Origin: Magicicada septendecula | Taxonomy: Eukaryota; Arthropoda; Insecta; Hemiptera; Cicadidae | Length of the DNA stretch: 64,000 bases | Direction of reading: 5' to 3' | Assembly (NCBI GenBank): GCA_034769895.1 | Contig: CM068372.1 | Span: 371,399,258-371,463,257, forward strand | In this document: in pieces, positions 21,484-33,508 of the stretch | How the letters are laid out: every line of letters starts with the position of its first letter | Numbering within the stretch: position 1 is the first letter of the stretch | Position numbers and translations under genes: made by a program | Notes under the pieces: model-generated | What the model was told of the DNA's origin: nothing | Seen by the model: only the letters and a program-made list of their open reading frames with translations | The model's database searches: none

Positions 21484-24046
21484 AATGTACCCTTTTGTTT
21501 TTGTTGTTGTTGTTGCAACGATAATATTTAATTAAATTGATTATTATTAGTGTGTGATTATTAATAGGAATTAGTGTGGGTGTTCACGTTTAAGTCTTTT
21601 AGTTTAAAAGAGTATTTAACACTTCACTGTCAACCTCCCCACTTACCATATGTGGATGTTTTCTATGTTCTTGTTGGTGACTTCTTCTGCTGCAAAAAAC
21701 ACTTGATACGCATATATGGATATTCTGTTTGAATATCTTAAATAATGTACATGCACAATAAAGCAAATTAATAGTTGAACTGTAATTTGAATGATATTGA
21801 CCATTCAAATCCTACTATTTTTAAAAAATCAGAAACTCTGTTCCACTGGCCAACAAATTAGGGTTTATTAACAATTGTAAAATGCCATGAACTCTTTTTA
21901 AAACACAATCAATTAATAATGTCTTTACAAAACAATAATTACTATAAACAATTCTTGAGCTCTTTGTACCTCAAGGATGGTAACACTGATGTCTGGTACA
22001 ATAGTTTTAGTTAACGAGGTTATGTCCTCTTTATTCAGTTAGATTACCAAATTCGTGTGTTCTTGGAAGATGCATGATACCAGATTACAAGATGTTATCT
22101 TATTTAACAATATTTAATAATGGATTACTACAAAGACAAACAAAGATTTAAACTTATAAAAGTCGGTACCATAAACCGATATATATCGTACTATCGTACG
22201 GTTAGTAAAATGCATACAGCAGTTGTGATTAAAACACGTGCTCTGTGCTGCACTGTTAAAAATACTATTATTATTTATTCGTTAATTATTAAAAATATTT
22301 ATTGGCAAGAGAAAAAATCTAGAATAAAAAACTCTTGTTATAGCTTTCATTGGATTGAAATTATTTGAGAACAGAATCATTACTTGGTGACAAAGTTATC
22401 ATTGTTATTTCTAGGTTAGTTACTTAACAACCGTAAGTAATTATTTTGAATAAGCATATTATTCATTAAAATCTTAATACTATAAACACATACATTTTAT
22501 TCGTGTGTCATTTGATGTATAATTATCAGTCGTGTAGAATATTTTCGCAATAAACTAGTTATTCATTAATTCCAACAAAATTAGTCAAATGAGCGACTAT
22601 TCATTATATATGGATGGTCGATATTTAAATTAATACCGATTTTCTCAATCACGATTAAATCGTAAAATATTTATTTTTTTAAATTAATAATTGCGTTATA
22701 ATTCATTTATTCAGTTCTGATAATTTTTCATCATGGGTTATGCACTATTGACTAGTGCAGTCCCAAAACAATATCTCTTCGTTCACTAACGAAAGTTATT
22801 ATTTTAATTCAATTCGTTAAAATAATTAAAATAGAGTACTCCCTGTTTTAAAAAAAAAAACACAAAACACGACCTTTATCGCACATACACCGACACTAAT
22901 ATATCGCACCGACACTGGTCGGTTTATTATTTTAATTCACTTAAAGCACTGGACACTCGTTGTTATTCTGTTGTGTATAGGTTAATGTATGTAGAGTAAC
23001 TCGTGTTGGTGACGCGCACATTTTAAATAATCTTGACAATTTCCTTCGTGAACCTTGCTTGTTGAGTGATACAGAACGAATGCTGGCTTCATCAAAGCGT
23101 CTCCTTCTCGTCTGGTTATTTTAAGCCATTTGATTGGTTTAAAGGGTCAAACTCTCAACCCCAAAACACTTTGGTTAAATAAAACTTTTAATTTTTTACA
23201 AATTATCGCTTGGGTTCGAGGCTACGGGTGACGTATGCATCGATATAAGAAATGACTGAAAAGTTTATAAGTGTCATAACTTTCTTATTAATTATCGTAT
23301 CATCGAACGGTTAGTGGCATTAAATTGCGGACACTTGTGGCTTTAATTTAAGTCTAAAGAAGGATTAAATCCGTTCATTATTAACACACTTAGCCGTTTC
23401 ACAAACTCATATGGTGTTTCTTAATGTAAATAAGTTTGTATCACCATATTTTGTTCCAATTACACTATAACACTCATTATTAAACGTCTCGAGTCTATTT
23501 CTCTTTCGTTTTAATACATAAAATAGTTGTAATTACCATTTGAACAATATTTGGTAATGGCGTCCTTAGCGACTATATTCGATTGTTTATAATTGCATGT
23601 AACGCTATTATTTCTTATCTAATTACATTTGTTTGGCATTCTAACAATAATATATACATTTATTCACATTTGTTCACATTTTATTTTATGAAAAATGTTA
23701 TTTTTCATATACTAATAGTCTTATCAAAAATACCTTCTGTTCTCATTTCTTTAATTTGTCACTTTTTCAATTATTTTACCACATAAGGTATATAATGTTA
23801 TACATTAAAATAGTGTACAATTGTAGTACCTCGTTTGTTTAATGTATTTATCAGTCTTTCGTTATCTGAAAGCTTTCCAATTCTTAGTATTGTGTTTGTT
23901 TACATCTGGTTTTACAATTGTAGTCAATTAGTTTCTAATAATTTAATTATAAAACTACTACTGTTACATTTGTGATATGTTCTCATAGTAGTATCAGATC
24001 TTTCTCTAACTACTGATAACATTTTTAGTAATCTTTTAATAAGTTT
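21479..24046. other. Non-coding DNA, nothing recognised
   Basis: About 2.6 kb, very AT-rich. No PEX5 exon was recognised on the minus strand, and no transposon ends apart from the LTR element at 24047. Confidence 0.4.
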
Positions 24047-26405
24047 TGTAATGATCGAAATTTAAAAAAATTTTAATTCCTCGATCAAGTGACACGTTCC
24101 CACACTCAAGTCGACAGACACAAGCCCAGGTCGTAAATAATGACGAATCAGGGGCACGTCAAACCCGACGACAGTGCGAAGACAAAGAAAAAACGTCTGA
24201 GCACTGCGCACAATAAGTATTGCAGGGCGTCGCTGACAGCTAGCAGTTTGTCACAATTTACAGCACCCAACAATCTGAAACAAAGACTTCGTACAGCTGC
24301 CGAGTTACACAGAATCGAGATGGAACGCCTGCTGTGGAGGCGAAGCGTAACTGCACAATTATGAAAGGCTTCACTATGTTACAAAAGGAGTACAGAGCAA
24401 TTTTAACGGAGAGATAGACAATAGACGTAACTCAGTGAATACTGCCAGTGCATCCTGCACAGCGTGAAAACAAACCTTTGACAGTTTACTGAGATTTACG
24501 ACTGGAAAGTAGTGTTCCACCGAAATGACGCCAACGAAGGGTTGATAATCGGCGGAACTAACGTCGAGGAACTTAAACAATTAACCAAGACTCTGGAGCC
24601 TGTTAACAAAAGCTCAGTCAGAACCTTAGGGAAAGTCTAAACAAAGGATAACAGAAGGCCATGAAATTGCCCTAGTTTCTAAGAATCCGTGCTACGCTCG
24701 TCACATGAAACACTCCGGGGATGACGACGACCAACCAGCGTCAAGCATCTTCTAAGAGAGCTCGTGGAGAGAGTAGGAAGGGTCCGGACGACGAATCGTG
24801 AAACAGAGGATGAGATCTGCAGAAGAGTAGGAATCTGTACGACCAATCAAGAATCCGAGAAGGCGTAGAAATCCAAAACTTAGACTTATGGGTAAGATGT
24901 TCCAATAAAACTGTTTGGCGAAGACGCGGAGCGGGCAGTCAGTCATTCAATCGGGCAGTCATTCAGTTAATAGTCGCAGTTAATAGTCAGTCGGTAGTCA
25001 AGAGTATGTAGTTAATAGTAGCAGTTGATAGTCGCAATTAATAGTCAGAAGTTAGTACGAACGATAGACAGACGATTGATTATATCGGAACAGTAATACG
25101 GTTCGTGATAGAAACAGTTTGTGCGACCGACCGGATTCACAAATTTGTAAATTCATATGTGAACAGAGACATCGATATAGTCACACTTATACACAAATCT
25201 GTGCGGGAAACATAAACTATCAGTGCGCACGGGACTTAAAACCTCAACTGACGCGCACATAGTAACATACTAATTAACATTTAAAGTAGAACAGTGAGTG
25301 ACACTTCAAACATTCTCACATCACAATGTATCACCATGTTGAACAATTAATTGAATAAACTATACCAAACAATTAAGCACGCAGTACGCGATACACCCAG
25401 ATAGACGGAACAGTTAACCAAGTACACAAACATGGCAAACTTTCAGAACAATTCAGTGTAATGACAACATTAACACCTCACTATTTGAACTCCGGACACT
25501 CGACATCAGCGGGTTACCACAACACCATACACATGACGGGAGTGGAAATTTAGTGGAGTGAAGTGAAGTTATCAGTGCTCTTCGTAACAGTGATTATGAT
25601 CTTCGACGAATCATCTAGAAGGTGTCTTCTCACGACGGCGGAATAATGGATAAACACTCTCAAAAGATAAGCTTTATGTCTACTTAATCTTAGTAGTATA
25701 TACTACTGTTCTGTTGCCTCTTTTCAAAGAACTAACCCCAAGAGAACAAATATATATGAATCATAAAATCTATAAAATAACACTAACGTAATTCGTTATC
25801 TGAGAAATAATGAACGCATTTTAGGTAGGAATAAGTATAATTGTTGATTGTTTATTATTCGTATATGTTTTTAAATATGTGCATTATTTACCGCATTTGA
25901 ATGTACCATGTGTTTATGTTTCAGGAAACATCGTATGAATTGATAAATTGTATTTTATATCATGTGTTTTAATATGTATGTAATTTGCAGGATATAGTTA
26001 CTTACTTAAGTAACAAGTGTAATAAATAAGTAGTTAATTTACAGTATTCTTGCGTTCATTATTGAAATTTAACCTTTATTATTGATGTATTTCATTCTAA
26101 GTATTACACTAAAAATCTCACAACTTATGCTAAACATCAATGGACACAATAAACTCGACCATTGAAACGTCTGATTAATAGACTCATAAATCGTATTTAA
26201 TTAGTCACTGTGTTGAGTCTAATCTGACGAATAGGAACAACTTTTAGATATATCAAATTTAACTATAACATAAATCTTTAATTAATATGATTCATAATTG
26301 TTGAGTAATTAATCTAAGCAGATAATTAGCACAGATTAATATTCACTAGATGTAAATGGTTTACACAATTAATTACCACAGATGTAAATTACATTTACAC
26401 CACTA
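24047..26405 (+). repeat. 5' LTR (2.36 kb)
   Basis: Begins TGTAATGATCG. Contains a polyadenylation-type AATAAAA near 24904, a stretch of 'ttaatagtcgcagt'-like short repeats (24965-25060) and a 74-codon frame (24140-24364) that is repeated in the other LTR. The end is set by the last base shared with the 3' LTR and by the target duplication; it lacks the usual CA. Confidence 0.9.
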
Positions 26406-26413
26406 AATGTAAA

Positions 26414-26431
26414 TGGCATCCAACTTCGGGG
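26414..26431 (+). other. Primer binding site candidate
   Basis: TGGCATCCAACTTCGGGG begins 8 bases after the LTR and starts with the TGG expected opposite a tRNA CCA end. A second similar motif, TGGCGCCCATCG, occurs at about 26502. The tRNA is not identified. Confidence 0.5.
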
Positions 26432-26611
26432 CTAGATACCTGTGAAGAAGTGATAAATTCATATAATTTACCACTAATCCCATTTACATCATTAAATATA
26501 AATGGCGCCCATCGCACGGCAAAAGAGAGCAGACAGTAGTATTTAGACTAATTACAATAATATAGTACGTAAGATATTATTAAATAAGTGTAAGGTTAGC
26601 TTGACTGGTAA

Positions 26612-28345
26612 ATGATAACGCGAAGCAAGGCTAAAATGGCTAGCGGTAGTTCTGATAGCATGGACTTTGACGTTAACAACCAGTTGGGCGCACCCGACAA
26701 CAGCGAAGAAAATTCAGTCGAACCGAATATGACTGAGGAGACGTCAGAGGTCAGAGCGCGGGGACAGGAGTCACAGCAACCACAAGAGTCCCAGCAATCA
26801 CATGAAGAGGCATCACTACGTTCATTGTTGATGGACTTCATGCGCACAAATAATGAAAGCTTCAAAATAATGAATCAGAAATTCGATCAGCAGAAGAAAG
26901 ATATAGCCGTAATTAGAGAAAATTTAGAAGAAAACCGAAAAGAACTGAGCGAAAATCGCAAAGAAATTAACGAAAAATTCGATCAACAGAAGGAGGAAAT
27001 CAATCAGAAATTCGATAAAATTAACGAAAATTTTAATAATCATAAAGAAGACGTCAAGCAACAGATGGCCGAACAGCTCACGCTCATACGATCAGAAATG
27101 CGTGACCATAAGACCAGTTGCGACGATAAGATAAGCGAAGTCTTAAAGAAACAAGAGGACGCTACAAGAGAAATAAGAGATGACACCAATAAGAAGTTTG
27201 AAGAAGTGTGGGAAGCTCGAGAGTCGGACCACCAAGAACTTAAAAGCCTGGCACAGACCACACAATCTAGTATAAAGAAAGTCCATAACAAGCTAGATCT
27301 ACACATCAATAGTAATCAGAAGAAGCAGGAAGAACTGAAGACCGAATTATACCACACACTGCGACAGCAGCAACAAGAGATAGGTGACGCCAACCACACA
27401 TTGCAACAGAAAATCGATGAAGTAGACGGCCGACAAAGGATGACCGAACAGAAGCTCGACGAAAACGTCAGAGAGAAAACAACCCACATCCAGGAACTCA
27501 GGTGCCAAGTAGAGAGACTGCGGCGACAGATCACCGATGGGGAGTCTGGGCCTCACAGAACAGTAAACGGACAAATACAGGTTGAATTGAAATATGACGG
27601 AACCGACAGATTTCCGATGGAGTTCCTGAAGGAATTGTCGGAGTTTCAAGAATCCTATTACCCGAGCAGCGACATCAGGTGGATCGGCAAACACCTAGAG
27701 AAGGACGCAAGTATATGGTGGCGTGTGATCCGGGACCAGATAAATACCTTCGAAGAATTCAAGGAGGCATTCACTCTGAAGTATTGGGGGTTGGAACGAC
27801 AGGACATTATCCGCGACAACCTTGAGTACGGCAGGTTTGAATGGCAGGGACCTGTCACAGCTATACAGTACGTCGAGAGGATTCTTTTGGAAAGTCGACA
27901 GTTAACTCCAGCGTTGACCGACCGCCAACTGATAAGAAAAATCTCGAGGCACTTTGGAAGGGACTTGCAGATCGCCGTTATAACACGCGGGATCGTCACC
28001 ATACCCAATTTCGAAGCCTTGATCACTGAATACACTACCATTCAATCAAGCAATGCAGGAAATAGATGTGCGCAATATAGGATAACGAACGAAAGGGAAA
28101 CCGGAACTGTCGATCGTCCCAGTGGTAACTTCGTTAACAAAAACGAGGGTGAGAGCAAACCAGTTTGGCAAGGACGGACGCACGGCGGTAACCGTTACGA
28201 GAATAAATCACACGGAGTGGTAAACACCGTCGAATACCTGAACTCCAAACCGAGTACAAGTCAGGCAAGCAACGACAGCAATTCAAGGTCGAACAATGAC
28301 CAGAACAACAACAAAAAAAACACCCCTACACAGCGAACGACATAG
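26612..28345 (+). CDS. Gag polyprotein with long coiled coil
   Basis: 577 codons from an ATG that begins MITRSKAKMASGSSDSMDFD, a start shared almost word for word with the gag at 62413. Residues about 70-300 are a long heptad-rich coiled coil with repeats of NEKFDQQK-like units. Residues about 325-475 form the retrotransposon gag core (capsid-like): LKYDGTDRFPMEFLKELSEF, then a WWRVIRDQI motif and FTLKYWGLERQ. The tail is basic, Asn/Ser-rich and has no CCHC knuckle. Gag builds the particle that packages element RNA. The next frame (protease) overlaps its end in the +1 frame, so pol is probably made by frameshifting. Confidence 0.85.
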   Translation: MITRSKAKMASGSSDSMDFDVNNQLGAPDNSEENSVEPNMTEETSEVRARGQESQQPQESQQSHEEASLRSLLMDFMRTNNESFKIMNQKFDQQKKDIAVIRENLEENRKELSENRKEINEKFDQQKEEINQKFDKINENFNNHKEDVKQQMAEQLTLIRSEMRDHKTSCDDKISEVLKKQEDATREIRDDTNKKFEEVWEARESDHQELKSLAQTTQSSIKKVHNKLDLHINSNQKKQEELKTELYHTLRQQQQEIGDANHTLQQKIDEVDGRQRMTEQKLDENVREKTTHIQELRCQVERLRRQITDGESGPHRTVNGQIQVELKYDGTDRFPMEFLKELSEFQESYYPSSDIRWIGKHLEKDASIWWRVIRDQINTFEEFKEAFTLKYWGLERQDIIRDNLEYGRFEWQGPVTAIQYVERILLESRQLTPALTDRQLIRKISRHFGRDLQIAVITRGIVTIPNFEALITEYTTIQSSNAGNRCAQYRITNERETGTVDRPSGNFVNKNEGESKPVWQGRTHGGNRYENKSHGVVNTVEYLNSKPSTSQASNDSNSRSNNDQNNNKKNTPTQRTT

Positions 28346-28790
28346 TTTTGACGACAACAAAAACAAACCCACTAATAATGTCAATATCCTGGTACCTGAC
28401 TTAAGAGATGACCTACTGAATGAATTTGACGAGGACATCACGAAACAGATATTAAAATGTCCCGAAATAATCATACAATTTAATAACAACATTAAAGTTT
28501 TAGCACTTGTCGACACCGGCTCAGTTATTAATGGGTTGTCAGAAGAATGGTTCAACGCAAACAAAAGGGACATTGAACCATATGAGATTTTACCCATGAC
28601 GAACTCTCTAATCATTAGTGCTGTTGGGAACAAGTCCAAGTTAATTAGAAAACAAATACTATGCGACATAGAAATTGAGGGGATCAAAAATGCGTGTGTC
28701 TTTCTAATAATACCTGACCTTATTAAACAATGTATATTAGGGATACGTTTTTTTACAGGAGGTAGGATGTCGTATCGACATTGGCAGTAA
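28296..28790 (+). CDS. Aspartic protease region of pol (broken at its end)
   Basis: Open in the frame +1 to gag and overlapping its last 50 bases. The catalytic LVDTGS motif is near 28509 (ALVDTGSVINGLSEEW), and a CILGI motif near 28733 corresponds to the second conserved protease segment. The frame then ends at 28790 with an unrelated tail. The reverse transcriptase frame is in a third phase and is open upstream to the same point. A T7 run at about 28747-28753 is the likely site of a one-base slip that separates protease from reverse transcriptase. Protease cuts Gag and Pol into mature proteins. Whether the slip is a mutation or a programmed shift cannot be told from one copy. Confidence 0.75.
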   Translation: MTRTTTKKTPLHSERHSFDDNKNKPTNNVNILVPDLRDDLLNEFDEDITKQILKCPEIIIQFNNNIKVLALVDTGSVINGLSEEWFNANKRDIEPYEILPMTNSLIISAVGNKSKLIRKQILCDIEIEGIKNACVFLIIPDLIKQCILGIRFFTGGRMSYRHWQ

Positions 28791-28803
28791 GAAAATAGAA
28801 ATA

Positions 28804-30258
28804 GTGAATGCGGCTGATGAAGAGGTGCACGCCGTACCCATCATGAACATGGAACTAATGGATAATGGAGAAGAAGAAGAAATCTTGAGGAGCATCGACG
28901 AGAAGATATCAAACATGGACTGTCAAGACGAGGAGATATTGGGAAATTTGAAGGAAATACTTGTTAAGAATAGAAGAGTGTTTAGGGAATGCCCGGGGAG
29001 AATAGACGGATACGAGCATGAGTTTCAAGTTACGGACAGTACGCCCTACTTTCAACGGGGTTGGCCTGTACCACTTGCTTATCAGAAGAAAGTAAAGGAC
29101 GAGATTGATAGAATGCTGCGATACGGTGTGATTGAACGTTGTACGAGCCCGTTCATAAATCCACTCGTAACAGTCATTAAAAGAGATGGAAGGGTCCGTC
29201 TATGCCTGGACGCAAGAAAGATAAACGGCGTTACTATTCCCGACTATGAAGGCGTTTCTCCAATAAATGAAATCTTGGCAAGATGTGGCGAGATGCGATA
29301 TCTGTCTACTGTCGATTTGTCGAGCAGCTTTTGGCAAGTACCTTTGAAGAAAGAGTGCAGGAAGTATACCGCGTTCATGTATGAGGGAAGGTGCTACCAA
29401 TTCACCGTTACACCATTCGGCCTTAGTACCAGTTCTGCGACACTAACACGCGGATTGGATACGGTCTTAAATGAAAATGTTAAGAAAAACACATTAATAT
29501 ACGTAGACGATTGTCTATGCTATTCTGACGATGTTAAAACACACTTAGAACATTTACAGGCATTATTAAATAATCTAAACGAAAATAACTTGACCGTCAA
29601 CCTAAATAAGTCACAGTTTTTCAGGAAAGAAATATCGTATCTTGGATACCAACTAACAACACGCGGCATCCAAGCTACGGAAGAGAAAGTGAAAGCCATT
29701 ATGGACTTCCCTAAGCCCAAGAACCAGAAACAGTTAAAGGGTTTCCTAGGCCTCACTAACTTTTATAACCGTTTTACTAGCAAATATGCGGAGACAACAC
29801 AACCCCTCCATGAATTATTGAAGAAGAATCACAAATTTGTATGGACGAATGAATTAAACGACTGCTTGGACAAAGGAGTCATTAGCAGCGAAGGAAAACG
29901 CGAAAACAATATATTTGTGAAGATAAAGGAGAAGCGAGAGAAGCACGCGAAACGCTGCAATGAGAAGAAGAAAATCACAAAATTTGCGATTGGCGACAAG
30001 GTTCTGGTGAGAGCATTCCGCCAATCCGACGCTGCGTCAAAGAGAATTGACAAGTTCTTCGAACTTTTCGCAGGACCATATAAAATCAACCGCATCATCG
30101 GCGAGGCCACATATGAGCTCGTGGAGTGCGATAGCGGGAAGATGAGAGGGAAATTTAACATATGGCAAATTAAGGCGTATCATGAGCCAGCGAACGGAAG
30201 TATAGATAACACGAGTGGTAGCGACGACTCCCGGCGACCAGCAGAAGACATAGGTTAG
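28804..30258 (+). CDS. Reverse transcriptase fused to integrase C-terminus (internal deletion)
   Basis: Numbered from a GTG that is only the frame's first start-like codon. Residues about 60-320 are a Ty3/gypsy reverse transcriptase: GVIERCTSPFINPLVTVIKR, LCLDARKIN, YLSTVDLSSSFWQVPL, FGLSTSSATLTRGLD and the catalytic box YVDDCLCYS. The thumb/connection LGLTNFYNRF follows. At about 29865 the frame passes directly to KGVISSEGKRENN and then to the integrase tail: FAIGDKVLVRAF and a GPY/F-type segment, FFELFAGPYKINRIIG. RNase H, the integrase HHCC finger and the DDE core are absent, and the junction is in frame. It could still make an RT without RNase H. Integration would need another element. 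Confidence 0.88.
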   Translation: MNAADEEVHAVPIMNMELMDNGEEEEILRSIDEKISNMDCQDEEILGNLKEILVKNRRVFRECPGRIDGYEHEFQVTDSTPYFQRGWPVPLAYQKKVKDEIDRMLRYGVIERCTSPFINPLVTVIKRDGRVRLCLDARKINGVTIPDYEGVSPINEILARCGEMRYLSTVDLSSSFWQVPLKKECRKYTAFMYEGRCYQFTVTPFGLSTSSATLTRGLDTVLNENVKKNTLIYVDDCLCYSDDVKTHLEHLQALLNNLNENNLTVNLNKSQFFRKEISYLGYQLTTRGIQATEEKVKAIMDFPKPKNQKQLKGFLGLTNFYNRFTSKYAETTQPLHELLKKNHKFVWTNELNDCLDKGVISSEGKRENNIFVKIKEKREKHAKRCNEKKKITKFAIGDKVLVRAFRQSDAASKRIDKFFELFAGPYKINRIIGEATYELVECDSGKMRGKFNIWQIKAYHEPANGSIDNTSGSDDSRRPAEDIG

Positions 30259-31142
30259 GTAATTTGCTCGCGCGGCCAGTCCAGCTAACCAAAAAAATGA
30301 TGTGCATTCTACTATGTTGTGTTTAGTCTGTATTTCAATACTAACTGTGTTTATGATCATCACATATTTGTCATTCGTTATGTTAATTAGACATGTAAAT
30401 ATCAACATATACAGAAAGTGATTTGTGAAGTGTGCCATGTGTCAGAAGGACATTGTGATACTATGACACAGGACACCAAAGACGTTAATAAATATGAATA
30501 ATAACTTGTTAAAATGTGGAGACTCGATTAATTTGTTTATGTAATTAATAATTCAAAATGGACGATTGTTTTATAACTTTAAGAGTATGCATCATGAAGT
30601 ATGCTGGTTCCTTAACTGTTTAATTAATATGTATGTTTCTTTTACCAATGTTATCATTTATAATATGTTACGACTTGATCATATGTATATATTTGTTAGT
30701 ATCAACTGTATTCTTGAGACAGTAATAACAAGTTTAAAAGTATTTTATTGCTATATAGGTCATCGACATAAGATCGATTAAAATAATGGGTAGCTAATCT
30801 ACAGCTTATCTAGTACATTGTATATAAACAGTAACGAAACAAACTGTCAAATGGACAAGCGTCCATGTCTTAAATTCAATTATTTACTCGAAATCGTATT
30901 GTACAGTCCGCATATGGACAGACAAAGTGTAAAAAATGCGTTCATTCACTCAGATGTGCGGCAATAAATTCATATGACCATATAAAACATTAAGATGGGG
31001 AATAACAATTAATTGCTTCCTATGAGAGATAGATGTCAGTCAACCATGTCCATTCCGAAGCAGACATCCACGACTGGGACAGAGCGCAGAAATTGGATCA
31101 GATGTCTCCCGAAGTCCAACATCCAATCCAATTTGGGGACAA
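30259..31142. other. 3' untranslated interior of LTR element
   Basis: No envelope frame. It ends in TTTGGGGACAA directly before the 3' LTR, a poor polypurine tract. Confidence 0.6.
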
Positions 31143-33502
31143 TGTAATGATCGAAATTTAAAAAAATTTTAATTCCTCAATCAAGTGACACGTTCCCACA
31201 CTCAAGTCGACAGACACAAGCCCAGGTCGTAAATAATGACGAATCAGGGGCACGTCAAACCCGACGACAGTGCGAAGACAAAGAAAAAACGTCTGAGCAC
31301 TGCGCACAATAAGTATTGCAGGGCGTCGCTGACAGCTAGCAGTTTGTCACAATTTACAGCACCCAACAATCTGAAACAAAGACTTCGTACAGCTGCCGAG
31401 TTACACAGAATCGAGATGGAACGCCTGCTGTGGAGGCGAAGCGTAACTGCACAATTATGAAAGGCTTCACTATGTTACAAAAGGAGTACAGAGCAATTTT
31501 AACGGAGAGATAGACAATAGACGTAACTCAGTGAATACTGCCAGTGCATCCTGCACAGCGTGGAAACAAACCTTTGACAGTTTACTGAGATTTACGACTG
31601 GAAAGTAGTGTTCCACCGAAATGACGCCAACGAAGGGTTGATAATCGGCGGAACTAACGTCGAGGAACTTAAACAATTAACCAAGACTCTGGAGCCTGTT
31701 AACAAAAGCTCAGTCAGAACCTTAGGGAAAGTCTAAACAAAGGATAACAGAAGGCCATGAAATTGCCCTAGTTTCTAAGAATCCGTGCTACGCTCGTCAC
31801 ATGAAACACTCCGGGGATGACGACGACCAACCAGCGTCAAGCATCTTCTAAGAGAGCTCGTGGAGAGAGTAGGAAGGGTCCGGACGACGAATCGTGAAAC
31901 AGAGGATGAGATCTGCAGAAGAGTAGGAATCTGTACGACCAATCAAGAATCCGAGAAGGCGTAGAAATCCAAAACTTAGACTTATGGGTAAGATGTTCCA
32001 ATAAAACTGTTTGGCGAAGACGCGGAGCGGGCAGTCAGTCATTCAATCGGGCAGTCATTCAGTTAATAGTCGCAGTTAATAGTCAGTCGGTAGTCAAGAG
32101 TATGTAGTTAATAGTAGCAGTTGATAGTCGCAATTAATAGTCAGAAGTTAGTACGAACGATAGACAGACGATTGATTATGTCGGAACAGTAATACGGTTC
32201 GTGATAGAAACAGTTTGTGCGACCGACCGGATTCACAAATTTGTAAATTCATATGTGAACAGAGACATCGATATAGTCACACTTATACACAAATCTGTGC
32301 GGGAAACATAAACTATCAGTGCGCACGGGACTTAAAACCTCAACTGACGCGCACATAGTAACATACTAATTAACATTTAAAGTAGAACAGTGAGTGACAC
32401 TTCAAACATTCTCACATCACAATGTATCACCATGTTGAACAATTAATTGAATAAACTATACCAAACAATTAAGCACGCAGTACGCGATACACCCAGATAG
32501 ACGGAACAGTTAACCAAGTACACAAACATGGCAAACTTTCAGAACAATTCAGTGTAATGACAACATTAACACCTCACTATTTGAACTCCGGACACTCGAC
32601 ATCAGCGGGTTACCACAACACCATACACATGACGGGAGTGGAGATTTAGTGGAGTGAAGTGAAGTTATCAGTGCTCTTCGTAACAGTGATTATGATCTTC
32701 GACGAATCATCTAGAAGGTGTCTTCTCACGACGGCGGAATAATGGATAAACACTCTCAAAAGATAAGCTTTATGTCTACTTAATCTTAGTAGTATATACT
32801 ACTGTTCTGTTGCCTCTTTTCAAAGAACTAACCCCAAGAGAACAAATATATATGAATCATAAAATCTATAAAATAACACTAACGTAATTCGTTATCTGAG
32901 AAATAATGAACGCATTTTAGGTAGGAATAAGTATAATTGTTGATTGTTTATTATTCGTATATGTTTTTAAATATGTGCATTATTTACCGCATTTGAATGT
33001 ACCATGTGTTTATGTTTCAGGAAACATCGTATAAATTGATAAATTGTATTTTATATCATGTGTTTTAATATGTATGTAATTTGCAGGATATAGTTACTTA
33101 CTTAAGTAACAAGTGTAATAAATAAGTAGTTAATTTACAGTATTCTTGCGTTCATTACTGAAATTTAACCTTTATTATTGATGTATTTCATTCTAAGTAT
33201 TACACTAAAAATCTCACAACTTATGCTAAACATCAATGGACACAATAAACTCGACCATTGAAACGTCTGATTAATAGACTCATAAATCGTATTTAATTAG
33301 TCACTGTGTTGAGTCTAATCTGACGAATAGGAACAACTTTTAGATATATCAAATTTAACGTATAACATAAATCTTTAATTAATATGATTCATAATTGTTG
33401 AGTAATTAATCTAAGCAGATAATTAGCACAGATTAATATTCACTAGATGTAAATGGTTTACACAATTAATTACCACAGATGTAAATTACATTTACACCAC
33501 TA
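31143..33502 (+). repeat. 3' LTR (2.36 kb)
   Basis: Copy of 24047-26405. Differences noted include single bases at about 31192, 31562, 32180, 32642, 33034 and 33158, and one inserted base near 33360. Confidence 0.93.
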
Positions 33503-33508
33503 AAGTTT

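Larger units (their letters stand above)
24047..33502 (+). mobile_element. Ty3/gypsy-type LTR retrotransposon, young, with deleted pol
   Basis: LTRs of about 2.36 kb at 24047-26405 and 31143-33502 bound it, and AAGTTT repeats at 24041-24046 and 33503-33508 (6 bp). Inside, in order, are a primer site, gag, protease, and reverse transcriptase fused to the C-terminal end of integrase. RNase H and the integrase catalytic core are missing. No envelope gene is seen in 30259-31142. The two LTRs differ at only about six substitutions and one indel that I could count, so insertion was recent although the element cannot make its own integrase. A related element starts at 59840. Confidence 0.93.

Noticed and set aside
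24140..24364. 74-codon frame repeated at 31236-31460
   Set aside because: Present twice only because it lies in both LTRs; no known motif and in the untranslated leader.
24047..33502. Envelope gene that would make this an infectious errantivirus-type element
   Set aside because: Nothing with a signal peptide, furin-like site or membrane anchor lies between the pol remnant and the 3' LTR.
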